Source of the DNA: Saitoella complicata NRRL Y-17804
Taxonomy: Eukaryota; Ascomycota; Saitoellomycetes; Saitoellales; Saitoellaceae
Direction of reading: 5' to 3'
Length of the DNA stretch: 64,000 bases
NCBI RefSeq assembly: GCF_001661265.1
Contig: NW_017566992.1
Coordinates: 837,514-901,513 of the forward strand
A program made the position numbers and the translations under genes. The notes under the pieces are model-generated. The model was not told the DNA's origin. It did not search any database and saw only the letters and a program-made list of their open reading frames with translations. How positions within the stretch are numbered: the first letter of the stretch is position 1; every line of letters starts with the position of its first letter. Shown here piece by piece: positions 31,976 to 41,920 of the stretch.

Positions 31976-32780
31976 ATGGCAACGAAAGAACACTGCCTCT
32001 ACGCCTTCGACGTCCTCTCCGCCCACTTTGAACGTCGGAAGCCTTTGCCCTTTCCCGGGGAGAACATCATGACGGATGGGATGTATGTCAGCAAACTCAC
32101 CATCTGTCAATCTTCCAAAGGTCTGGGCTAATGGTAGTGTTTGGTGACAGTTTTGTGAGCTACAACACGTTGAAGAATGGGAGTACGAGACTGAGGGGGT
32201 GCATTGGGACTTTTGAGAGGATTGCGGTGAGGCAGGGGATTGATGGATATGCCTTGACGTCGTATGTCCGAGGCTTGTTTTCATTCTTTCGAGTTTGCTG
32301 ACAGCGTCGGACAGGGCTTTGGACGATAACCGCTTCTCGCCTATCACGAAACGGGAGCTACCAACTCTCGAATGCGGGTATTTTTAGTTGCCCATATTTG
32401 CCAAAGCAAAAGACTGACAGGCGGAATACAGCGTCTCCATCCTAACAGATTTCGAACCCACATCCAACCCCTTCGATTGGGAACTAGGCACCCACGGAAT
32501 CCGAATCACATTCTACTACGCCGGGCGTAAACGTACCGCTACATTCCTTCCTGACGTCGCTGTCGAGCAGGAGTGGGATCAAACCGAGACACTCGAACAT
32601 CTCCTACGTAAGGGTGGATGGGACGGCATTCCCGAGAGTTGGAATGATGAGGCACAATGGGATGGAGAGGGAAGGACTGGGAAAGGGTTGAGGTTGAAGG
32701 TTGTGAGGTATAGGGGCACGAAGAGTAAGGCTACGTATGAGGAGTATTTGGAGTGGACTGAGGGGGCGAGGGTTAATTAG
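31976..32780 (+). CDS. AMMECR1-domain protein
   Basis: Four exons: 31976-32082, 32151-32261, 32315-32377, 32432-32780; 209 residues. Introns of 68, 53 and 54 nt have GTATGT, GTATGT and GTATTT donors. Conserved segments: ATKEHCLYAFDVLSAHFER, the hallmark TRLRGCIGTF, ALTSALDDNRFSPI, ELPTLECGVSILTDFE, HGIRITFYYAGRKRTATFLP and the C-terminal TLEHLLRKGGW. These are the blocks of AMMECR1, a protein conserved from archaea to human whose biochemical role is unknown; the LRGCIG motif is thought to be catalytic or ligand-binding. Length equals the single-domain eukaryotic form. It is read in the same direction as the preceding gene, 173 bases after its stop. Confidence 0.9.
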
Positions 32781-33063
32781 ATGGAGACGGGGTACGGGTA
32801 GAGAGAGGGTGCATGATACATTTTGTATAGATGCATAGGGCAGGTGGAGTACGATGAATAAATTAAGTCATAGCAATGTTAACTTGTTAACTCAGTTATC
32901 AATGCTAATCTTCCACGGTCCTCCTCGAGCACGTCATGTCTGCTACAGCTGCAGCTCAGCCGAACCGCGGCGAGCCGAGCGCAACATCTCCCGCCGCCGA
33001 ATTTAAAGTTTGGACCATCAAGATCAACAAGATCACCCAGATCAACCATCAATTGACAAGAAA

Positions 33064-34031
33064 ATGGCAGACGCAACACATGTAGAAAACGAGAACATCC
33101 GAAGACGTATTTCCCTACTTTCTCCCCGTCTCAAAGCACTTACTAATCGCCTCGATCAGTGAAAGATGCAGCGGCCGGTACCGCCGGAGGCATGGTTCAA
33201 GTCCTCGTCGGCCAACCCTTCGATATCATCAAAGTCCGTCTCCAAACTCAGTCAACCACAAACCCACAATATACCGGTGTCGCCGACGCCGCACGGAAGA
33301 TCGCAGCGAACGAGGGCCCGCTCGCGTTCTACAAGGGTACGCTTGCGCCATTGCTTGGGATTGGTGCGTGTGTTAGTGTTCAGTTCGCCGTGTTTCATCA
33401 AGTACGAAGGAATTTCGCGATGAAAAACGCGGAGACGAGGGGGGATAGGAGTGAGGATTTGACGTATGGGCAGTTTTATGTTGCTGGTGCCGCGGCCGGT
33501 ATCGCCAATTCCGGCATCGCCGGTCCCCTCGAACGCGTCAGGATTTTGCTACAGACTCAGCCTTCGTCCCCATCGAGATTGTTTAACGGCCCCTTGGACT
33601 GTGTGAAGAAGATTGGTGCGGAGCAAGGAACGCTGAGAGGCCTTTACCGCGGTCTCGTACCCACCATCCTCCGCGAAGGTCAAGGCTCCGGGTTCTGGTT
33701 CTTGACATACGAATTCTTGGTCCGACACATGGCCTCCTCGAACAACACCACCCGCGACCAACTCCCAGCCTGGAGACTATGCCTTTGCGGTGCCTCCGCC
33801 GGTGCGATGTTCTGGCTTTCCTCATACCCCCTCGACGTGATCAAGAGTAAGATGCAAGGGTTTGGGGGTGATGCGAAGTATAAGGGCGTGATAGATTGTG
33901 TTAGGCAGACGTATGCCCAGGGTGGTGTTGGTGCGTTTTGGAGGGGGATTGTGCCGACGATTATGAGGGCTGGACCGGCGAGTGCGAGTACGTTCTTGAC
34001 GGTGGAGATGACGATGAGGTTGTTGGGATAA
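33064..34031 (+). CDS. Mitochondrial carrier family protein, Ymc1/2-like
   Basis: Exons 33064-33106 and 33160-34031 (GTATTT...TCAG, TACTAAT branch site); 304 residues, the standard carrier length. Three repeats each carry the signature Pro-x-Asp/Glu-x-x-Lys/Arg: QPFDIIKVRLQT, GPLERVRILLQT and YPLDVIKSKMQG. Six membrane helices are expected in the inner membrane. The final helix GIVPTIMRAGPASASTFL contains an RA-PA contact region like that of yeast Ymc1/Ymc2 and carnitine or ornithine carriers. The likely substrate class is amino acids or acylcarnitine, but the sequence alone does not settle it. Convergent with the HAUS4-like gene (44 bases between stops). Confidence 0.88.
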
Positions 34032-34075
34032 TAAAAGTCGGTTATTGGGTATGGAGGGTATGGTACTAGCTACGG

Positions 34076-35057
34076 CTAGAGATCTTGTAATGCATCCGGA
34101 TCGAGTCGTCGTATATCCGCCTTGATCGCCTCTTCTTCTCGTAGTAATTCCGCGTATTCCGCGACCGCTCCCTCCAGTTTCGGCCCAGCAGCCTGGTATC
34201 CTTTGAACGCAATTTCCGCATCTTCCTTCCTCCGTTCCAGATCTCGATTCAGTCGCGCCGTATGTTCCAGGAAGTTTTCCAGCGCTCTCACTACCACCGG
34301 CGAAACCAGATCCTGTAGTGTCCCATAATGCACCACCCTTAGCTTCTTCTCCATTCCCTCACCGACAGCAGCAAGATACTGTTGGTATGCCTTTACCGCT
34401 CTATCCGCGCTTCCATGCCGAATGTCGTCTGTATTGCGGATGAGGGTTGTGGATATCCAGGATGTTAGGTCAAGACAGCGTTCGGCAAGAGCGATTGCTT
34501 CAAGTTGAAGGGCTGTTGTTTCGAATTCTAGATGAGAGGAGCGTGCGATGAAGGACGAAAAGATGTCACGCAGGTCGGGTTTTCGTGGGGATGTTGAGGG
34601 ATCTGGGAACAGTGTCCTGACGAGCAGAGCATAGTCATGATTGATCCGTTTCGATAGCAACTTCGATATCGATGGGCGTGCCGAAACTACCGCAGATAGT
34701 TCCGGTTCGGGAAGATTAAGGTCCGGTGAGATTGTCTGTCGTAACTCTGAGAAACCGATGATCAGGTCCAGATATTGTCGAAGCTGTGCATCATGTTAGC
34801 GAGGTCAATAAGGCCCGCGTGAGGCAGTTTACCTCTGTGGGTAGTCCATTCTCCATTGACAGCGACTTCAGATATTGCAACAGCAAAGCTTCCCTTGCCC
34901 ACTCCTTCGTCGCGTCCTCAAGCTCCTCGTCGATCCGTGCATCCTTCCCATCGTCCACAACCCCACTAACAGGATCCAATCGCTCCCATAACCGTTTGTA
35001 AAGTTCCTCAAACTTCGGATTCGCGTCTAGTATCTGAGGAGCTGGTGGTAAACTCAT
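34076..35057 (-). CDS. HAUS4-like augmin complex subunit
   Basis: Exons 35057-34833 and 34783-34076 (intron 49 nt, GTAAAC...GCACAG, GCTAAC branch site); 310 residues. Starts MSLPPAPQILDANPKFEELYKRLWERL and keeps the ENGLPTELRQYLDLI segment across the splice. The middle has an FETTALQLEAIALAERCLDL helix, and the end a coiled coil with VVHYGTLQDLVSPVV and EEEAIKADIRRLD. The NPxFxxLYxxL opening, the GLPxELR block and the YG-containing central helix resemble fungal HAUS4 proteins as I recall them. It lies 2.3 kb from the HAUS1-like gene. Spindle microtubule nucleation is inferred. It is divergent from SNU66, 145 bases apart. Confidence 0.55.
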
Positions 35058-35202
35058 CGTTGTCGATGATACTATATCACAGTCACATCTTGGTGTTTTG
35101 GTGGTTTGCAGGAAGCTGCGAGTTGCTGCGGACGCGTTCAAGGCCTGCAGTAACGTAGACGTACGAGAAGTCATTCACCAAGAAGAAGAAGAGTAAGGCA
35201 GT

Positions 35203-37134
35203 ATGAGTGCTATGGTACCGGAGCAGCCTGAGAGGGATTCAGCCGCGGAGTCCCTCTCCATCGAAGAGACAAACAAGATACGTATTTCGTTGGGATTAAA
35301 GCCTATCCCGATTCCTGGAGCCGCCGCCACTGTGGATGGAGTGAGGACGGATGCGCCGCCAAGTACGCAGACGGAGGAGGAGAGGGCGGTTGCCAATCTA
35401 CGAAGGCTTCGTGAGGAGGAACAGAAGGAGGCGGATGCGCGTGCAGCAAAGAACCGGATTGAGAAAGCGAGGGATAGGATGAAGCGGTATGAGAAGTTGA
35501 AGGGGAAGACGTTGGGTGATGCAGAGGAGGAGGATGCGATGGATGTTAAGAAATGGATCAAACGGTCAAAGAAGAAGGAATTGGAGATGGCGAAGAGGAG
35601 AGCGGAGGAGTTGGAGAAGCAGGATGAGGTGTTTCAGCAGACGGAGTATACGGCGGCGGACATGGCAGGTGTCAGAGTCGGTCATGATGTCGACGAGTTT
35701 GCGGCTGGAGAGGGCGCAATTTTGACATTGAAGGATCAGGGAATTCTCGATGAGGAGGACGGCGATGAGTTGGAGAACATTGCGATGGTGGAACGGGCAA
35801 AGGTGGAAAAGAACCTGGAGAACAAGAAGAAGAAGACGTATGTCGGCTACGACGACGCCGAGTTTGAGGATGAGCCAGGGGCGGAAAGGAAGATTCTGTC
35901 AAAGTATGACGAGGAACTTGAAGGACCCAAAAAGCGTGGTTTCGTGCTGGATGGAACGGCTGGACCGATCGAGACGCCCGAGCAGAGACAACAAGTGATC
36001 GCGGAGAGGCTGAAGAGGACGGTCGTCAGTTTGGACTATGACAACCCTACTGAGGCAGGTTCGGATTACGCGGAGTTGAAAATCAGGAAGGGAAAGAAGA
36101 AGAGGCCAAAGAATATGCGACAGAAGTCTGATGAGGACTCGCTGCTGCCAGTTGCGGACCCGAGTGCTATGGAGGTTGATGACGCACCAGCAGTGCGCGT
36201 AGCTCGACCAAAGAGGAACCTGGATGATGTCAACTTCATCGACGACGAGGATCTTCAGGCGTCATTGGCTAGGCAACGAAGGCTAGCGATGAAGAAGCGG
36301 AAGATTCTACGGCCGGAAGACATTGCGGAGCAAGTTAAGGAGGCGACGCCTGCTGTTGAAGCGGAGGAGGAGACGGGAGGTCTGGTTATCGATGACACGA
36401 GTGAGTTTGTCCGTGGCTTGCAGGTGCCAGTGAAGGAGGAGAGACGGGAGCGGATGGATATAGACGAGCCTGTCGAGCCGCCCGTGGAAGACGTCGACAT
36501 GGCCGACGTGAAAGAAGAAGAGATTGAAGTTAAGCAAGAGCCGACCGAGTCGGAACAGCTGACACGGAACGAAATGACCGGATTGGAAGAGGAACCACTA
36601 GTAGCGTCCGGCCTCGGCGCAACCCTCAACATGCTCCGATCAAAAGGCCTCGTCGCACGAGCCGACGACGAAACAGCCCGGATCCTCGAAGAACAGCGAA
36701 AACGTGAAGAATGGATCGCGGAAACACGTAAAGCCCGCGCCGTCGCTGAACTGGAAATTAAGAAGAAGCGTGAAGCTGACCGCAAGTCTGGCAAATTTGA
36801 CAGGATGTCAGCCCGTGAGCGTGAAGCGTACGGTCAGCAGGAGAACAGGATGCGTGAGGCGGCTGAGGCTCGTCTCGAGATCGAACGGTTTAAGAATTAT
36901 ACGCCAAGTGTGAATCTTACCTACACGGACGAGTTTGGGCGGAATATGAACGAGAAAGAGGCATTCAAGCATCTCAGTCATCAGTTCCACGGAAAGGGAA
37001 GTGGAAAGAAGAAGACGGAGAAGAGATTGGAGAAGATTGAGAAGGAGAAGAAATTGGAGAGGGTCGCTGCTGGTGATACGAGTAGTGCACTGCTGGAGGG
37101 AGTAAAGAAGGAGGGAAAGCTCAGATTGCAGTAA
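35203..37134 (+). CDS. SNU66: SART-1/Snu66 family tri-snRNP splicing factor
   Basis: Single exon, 643 residues, start MSAMVPEQPERDSAAESLSI. Signature SLSIEETNKIRISLGLKPIPI near residue 20, the usual SART-1 opening. It is followed by long charged coiled-coil regions (RRLREEEQKEADARAAKNRIEKAR), DVKKWIKRSKKKELEMAKRRAEEL, VGHDVDEF, TLKDQGIL, LENKKKKTYVGYDD, and the C-terminal block YTPSVNLTYTDEFGRNMNEKEAFKHLSHQFHGKGSGKKKTEKR. These are the blocks of SART-1/Snu66, a component of the U4/U6.U5 tri-snRNP needed for pre-mRNA splicing. Fits the family length (about 590-800). Codon bias is normal for the window. Confidence 0.92.
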   Translation: MSAMVPEQPERDSAAESLSIEETNKIRISLGLKPIPIPGAAATVDGVRTDAPPSTQTEEERAVANLRRLREEEQKEADARAAKNRIEKARDRMKRYEKLKGKTLGDAEEEDAMDVKKWIKRSKKKELEMAKRRAEELEKQDEVFQQTEYTAADMAGVRVGHDVDEFAAGEGAILTLKDQGILDEEDGDELENIAMVERAKVEKNLENKKKKTYVGYDDAEFEDEPGAERKILSKYDEELEGPKKRGFVLDGTAGPIETPEQRQQVIAERLKRTVVSLDYDNPTEAGSDYAELKIRKGKKKRPKNMRQKSDEDSLLPVADPSAMEVDDAPAVRVARPKRNLDDVNFIDDEDLQASLARQRRLAMKKRKILRPEDIAEQVKEATPAVEAEEETGGLVIDDTSEFVRGLQVPVKEERRERMDIDEPVEPPVEDVDMADVKEEEIEVKQEPTESEQLTRNEMTGLEEEPLVASGLGATLNMLRSKGLVARADDETARILEEQRKREEWIAETRKARAVAELEIKKKREADRKSGKFDRMSAREREAYGQQENRMREAAEARLEIERFKNYTPSVNLTYTDEFGRNMNEKEAFKHLSHQFHGKGSGKKKTEKRLEKIEKEKKLERVAAGDTSSALLEGVKKEGKLRLQ

Positions 37135-37360
37135 ACTGTATATGAGGAGCGATCATAACCATAAGAACTCATAGCAATAGCATCGCTACCATGATCCACT
37201 GAACCCCCTTATCATGCCTCTGGCTGTGGAGCGTCATCCATGCACGTCACAGCCTCACCACCGCCGATTGCGCGCAACGAGGAGACCCATACGATAAAGA
37301 CGACGAACAATCGAAGCAGCATTCATCCAGCATTCACCCCGGACAGAAGCTACAATCAAC

Positions 37361-39009
37361 ATGTCCGACCCACGAATGAGCGCTGCTGAGGCATTCGCCA
37401 TCAATGCCAAGGCAGTCACCCAGAACTACGACCAGCGCGTCAATCCCAGACTCAAGTACAACACTGTCTCCGGTATCACCGGTCCTCTCGTCATTCTCGA
37501 CAATGTCAAATACCCTAGATATAACGAGATCGTTAACCTTACTCTTCCTGACGGCACCAGGCGTGTTGGTCAGGTCCTCGAAGTCCGCGGCAAGAAGGCC
37601 GTCGTGCAGGTCTTTGAGGGTACTTCGGGTGTCGATGTCAAGAAGACTACGGTCGAGTTCACTGGAGAGAGTATGAGACTGCCGGTGTCTGAGGATATGT
37701 TGGGTCGTGTATTCAACGGATCCGGTCAGGCCATCGATAAGGGGCCGAAGGTGTTTGCGGAGGATCACCTCGACATTAACGGGTCACCAATCAACCCCTA
37801 CTCCCGTATTTACCCCGAAGAAATGATCCAGACTGGTATCTCGGCGATTGACACGATGAACTCTATCGCCCGTGGCCAGAAGATCCCTGTCTTCTCCGCT
37901 GCTGGTCTCCCTCACAACGAAATCGCAGCCCAGATCTGTCGTCAAGCCGGCCTCGTCAAGTCTCCAACCTCCAAGGGTGTTCACGACGACCACGAGGATA
38001 ATTTCTCTATCGTCTTCGCCGCTATGGGTGTCAACATGGAAACCGCCCGTTTCTTCCGTCAAGACTTCCAGGAGAACGGTTCCCTGGATCGTGTCACCCT
38101 TTTCCTCAACTTGGCAAACGACCCTACTATCGAGCGTATCATCACTCCTCGTCTCGCTCTTACCACTGCCGAGTACCTTGCGTACCAGACCGAGAAGCAT
38201 GTCTTGACTATTCTTACCGACATGTCTTCGTACGCAGATGCTTTGCGTGAGGTGTCTGCTGCCCGTGAAGAAGTGCCTGGACGTCGTGGTTACCCTGGTT
38301 ACATGTACACTGATTTGTCTACCATCTACGAGCGTGCTGGACGTGTTGAGGGAAGGAACGGATCTATTACTCAGATTCCTATCTTGACTATGCCTAACGA
38401 TGGTGAGCTCTTTCGCCTGCTCCTCCTATTTCAGCACATGCTAACATGGCTTCAGATATCACTCACCCCATTCCTGATTTGACTGGTTACATTACTGAGG
38501 GCCAGATCTTCGTCGACCGTCAGCTGCACAACCGTCAGATCTACCCTCCAATCAACGTCCTTCCCTCCCTTTCCCGTCTCATGAAGTCCGCCATCGGTGA
38601 GGGTCTCACCCGCAAGGACCACGGTGACGTTTCCAACCAGCTGTACGCCAAGTACGCCATCGGACGTGACGCAGCAGCCATGAAGGCCGTCGTCGGAGAG
38701 GACGCTCTCTCACAAGAGGACAAGCTCTCTCTTGAGTTCTTGGAAAAGTTCGAGCACACTTTCATTGCCCAGGGTCCTTACGAGTCGCGTACGATCTTCG
38801 AGTCCCTTGACTTGGCATGGAGTTTGTTGCGTATCTTCCCTAAGGAGATGCTTAACCGTGTCAGTCCCAAATTGATCGAGGAATTCTACCAGAGGGAGAG
38901 GAAGTCTGCTAGGAGGGGGAACAAGGATACCAGGGATAATGAGGATGATGAGGTTGTGAGTGCTGCCGCGCAGAACTCGACGCAGACTCCGAATTTGATC
39001 GATGCGTAG
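37361..39009 (+). CDS. VMA2: V-type proton ATPase subunit B (non-catalytic)
   Basis: Exons 37361-38402 and 38456-39009 (53-nt intron, GTGAGC...CTTCAG, GCTAAC branch site); 531 residues versus about 500-520. V1-sector subunit that forms the nucleotide-binding hexamer with subunit A and drives vacuolar acidification. Motifs: [14 protein letters not shown] near the start, [34 protein letters not shown] (the degenerate P-loop position of B subunits), [20 protein letters not shown], and the ATPase alpha/beta signature [20 protein letters not shown]. The splice joins LTMPND to [13 protein letters not shown] exactly at a conserved stretch. Codon use is strongly biased, as expected for high expression. 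Confidence 0.97.
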
Positions 39010-39317
39010 TGATGAGTTAATGCTTGATCGGTTAGGATTTTCTGGGTTTTACTTTCATTGTCGTTTCTTAAAAAGATATCATCTGAACTATCTGCCGTTG
39101 TCATGTCTCCTGCCCTGACAGTTGCTCCCACGGTTTTGGACTGTAACCGCCTCCAAGGATGTTAATTCACTACCCAAAAAATATGATAAGAGCATGCCTA
39201 GGATTGTTCATATTGTGGCACGTAACGATTGAAACCCAGTAATGTGCGCCATAACTCCTTAGCCGCTTTCTCCATCTTCCCCACGTACATCCGATATCGA
39301 TCCACCCGCCCATCCCT
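39010..39317. other. Intergenic between convergent genes
   Basis: 308 bases of 3' DNA shared by V-ATPase B and the Zn2Cys6 gene. No gene, tRNA or repeat seen. Confidence 0.4.
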
Positions 39318-40656
39318 TTACGTCGGCACCCATCCCATGGCTGTCACGTTGCCCAGACTCCCATCATCATACTCCGAATAGACACTCATCCCGCGGTACT
39401 CCGTCGACGGCACCGTCTGCATCGAAACAGCTGCTTGATAAGCTTGTTTGTACTCCTCCGGGATCTGGCTCACGGACGTCACGGTGTAAGACCCCGATGC
39501 CGGCAACCTCATTTTCATCTTCAGTGGCCTCGGTTGCGGGACGTCGAGGGTCGGCATAGTATGGAACTGTGTGCGAGAGTGCGGACGACTAGATGATTCG
39601 GCCTTGACGCCGGACTCGTACCCAGAGTCATGGCGTTGTAACAATTCATCGCGAGGAGGGTGGAGGTTTGTCTGGGCAAACTTGTCGCGGATCATTCTGG
39701 AGGTAGTGGAGTCGTGAGTGGTGTAGTTTGAGGAGGGAATCGGAACGAAGAGGTTGTTTGGGCTGATTTCATAAGAGACGACCCCCACGGGGACAGACTG
39801 GTGGAGACTGGTGGTGTTCAATTGTGCGAAGGGGTCGGAGGTCGGGAAGTATGAGGGTGAAGAGACTGCGGAGCTCTGGAAGGGGTACTCATCCGCGTTC
39901 AAGTGTGTCAAATTGGGACTGATCAGAGCAGATGACACCAGACGTGGACTGGGTGTTCCGGTGCACACGGACGAGGGCGGAGTTATCTGCTTGGAACCAG
40001 CCGTCTCCTCGTCGTATCCTCCCGACTCGTCTGCGTTGTCTTGGAACACTCTAATCTCAGGTGTAATGGCGCCCTCGCGATCAGGGATCTGGCCCACGCT
40101 TCCGAGGAGATCGAGTTCGGCGATGGCTTGGTTGATGGCGATATCACCGTTGCGACCAGGGTTGGCGCGGCGGTACTGATCACCGGTATGGCGACGAAGG
40201 AGTTCTTCGAGGGCGGTCTGCAGGACTTTGATGCGGTTTTGGAGCAGTTCCACGTAGCTATGCTTCTGGTCAGCTTTAGTTCTCGATCGACAGTGTGGGA
40301 GTACACACCCTCTTGGATACTCACGCTCTTCCTTGATCACGACCCGCTCGCTGTACGTACAAAGCTGATTGTTCCTCAAACAACGGCTGCAACCTGATTG
40401 TGTTCCATCGCACTGCAAAAAAAAAAAACGTGGATCAGTCGCGCACTGCAAGAGCGGCCGATCGAGTACCAACCTTTCCCTTCTTCATCCTACACCTGTC
40501 ACAGGCCTTGGAAGCCCTCTTCTCCGCAACGATATGTTCGGTGGTGTTTCCCTGAGACTTGGGCCGTTCTCTGCGGTAGGGCGGGTAGGTGACGCTGGTT
40601 GAAAGGTGGAGCTCGCTGGATAGCGGTATCGGAGCGTTCGTCCCGTTCTTGCCCAT
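39318..40656 (-). CDS. Zn2Cys6 (fungal zinc cluster) transcription factor
   Basis: Three exons: 40656-40474, 40412-40321, 40257-39318; 404 residues. Intron 1 (61 nt) has a GTTGGT donor and a run of 12 T before GCAG. Intron 2 (63 nt, GTATCC...CATAG, CTGAC branch site) is in frame and stop-free, so the frame also stays open if it is kept. Splicing intron 1 assembles the zinc cluster CDRCRMKKGKCDGT...CSRC...C (CX2CX6CX6CX2CX6C). Splicing intron 2 gives EERDYVELLQNRIKVLQ, the usual linker and coiled coil for dimerisation. The rest is Ser/Thr/Pro-rich with no fungal_trans middle homology region; the protein is short for its class. It is divergent from xanthine dehydrogenase, but it does not look like the purine activator UaY, which is far larger. 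Target genes unknown. Confidence 0.88.
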
Positions 40657-41920
40657 GTTGGTATGATGTTTTGCTGTCGAACAAGATGAAAACTATGGAA
40701 TGATGGTTTTTTAAGAGGCTCCGACAATCGAGGGATTACTGGATGACTTTATAGATTTGGCCTATCTCATATACCATAACGAGGAGAGCATGTGACGGAC
40801 CTTGTTACGCACCCGAGCAATTCCCGCGGTAGGCTTCCCGACCTCATTTGCAGCCAAGGCTGAGTCGGCTGGACCGAGTCAGAAACCTGGACTTCGAAGA
40901 TTTCGCGAGGGTGCATGTCAGTCGGGCCTGAACTCGTCCGTGTCTCGGACATAGGCCGTGTAAACCAAAGGACTCGCAACAGTCGGACATGGTTTCGCCG
41001 TAAGTGACTGGATCATGATCTCCACCCAATGCCAATTAACAAGGAAATACACAATACACAATGCTCCCCCTCACTCCCTCTCAGAGATTGCTGGCTACGG
41101 GATTTGAGTTGGCTGCAGCGGGTGACCGTGTGCAGCAACGGCAGAGGGTCTCACCCGCCGGCGCTTTCCGGGGTAGACTTATGTAACTTGCCGCCAAACC
41201 TTATTTTTAGAATTGACCAGTCTCTCTCTATACTTACGCGGGAGGGACCGCAGGAGTCGATTGCAAACAGCGGTCCTATAGCCGATAGAAGCCGCGCTCT
41301 TTGCGTCGGTGGAGGCCGTGGATGAACCTCGCCTCGGTCCATGTTGCTCCATCTGAAAACGCCTGATTGTCGTTGCTCTTCAAATCGTGATTGATAGCCC
41401 AAATGATTCTGGATCCAAGGCAATCTGTCGCAGGCATGGGACATAGATTGCCGACCTCATGGACACATGTACACTCTGAGCACCCCACCCGCATCCAACT
41501 GCCCAGAACCGCTCTGAGCGTGCAACCGATTACGCTGTGGCCAGATCACCTGCCACATGCTCGCCCTCTTCTGTCTGATAAACCAAGCGATATTGTGTAT
41601 GCCCTTGTTTCCAGTACCGGTATGCGGGGGAACCTTTTTGCAGCATTGAGTACCGGTAAGCATATTAGCCGGTGATCACACACGCCGTAAATTGAGGATA
41701 CCAGAAAACGGGTAACGACATCTGTTGGGAAAGTTTGTTTTTGCAATTGCAGTACGCTTCACCCGACGTTTATTCTCAATCTCACGTGACCTTGTTGGCC
41801 CCCCGCACCCGATACACTCAACTGGTCGTCCTATCGAGCACACGTTAGCCGAGCTGCTGCCCAGACCCTTCATATGACAGAGTGCTGCTTCACCAACATG
41901 ACAACCAGCATACATCCACT
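40657..41920. promoter_or_regulatory. Divergent upstream region between Zn2Cys6 regulator and xanthine dehydrogenase
   Basis: 1264 bases with no supported gene. Sequence candidates for regulation: HGATAR sites CGATAG at 41283-41288, TGATAG at 41392-41397 and TGATAA at 41576-41581, the type bound by AreA/Gln3 nitrogen factors; and a CGG-N5-CCG inverted pair (TCGGCTGGACCGA, 40865-40877), a shape bound by some zinc-cluster factors. Control of purine use by nitrogen status is known for fungal xanthine dehydrogenase genes; binding here is inferred. Confidence 0.45.

Noticed and set aside
40865-40877. TCGG-N5-CCGA as a UaY/Ppr1 purine-activator site upstream of xanthine dehydrogenase
   Set aside because: The known sites use a six-base spacer; here it is five, so the site is kept only as a generic inverted CGG pair.
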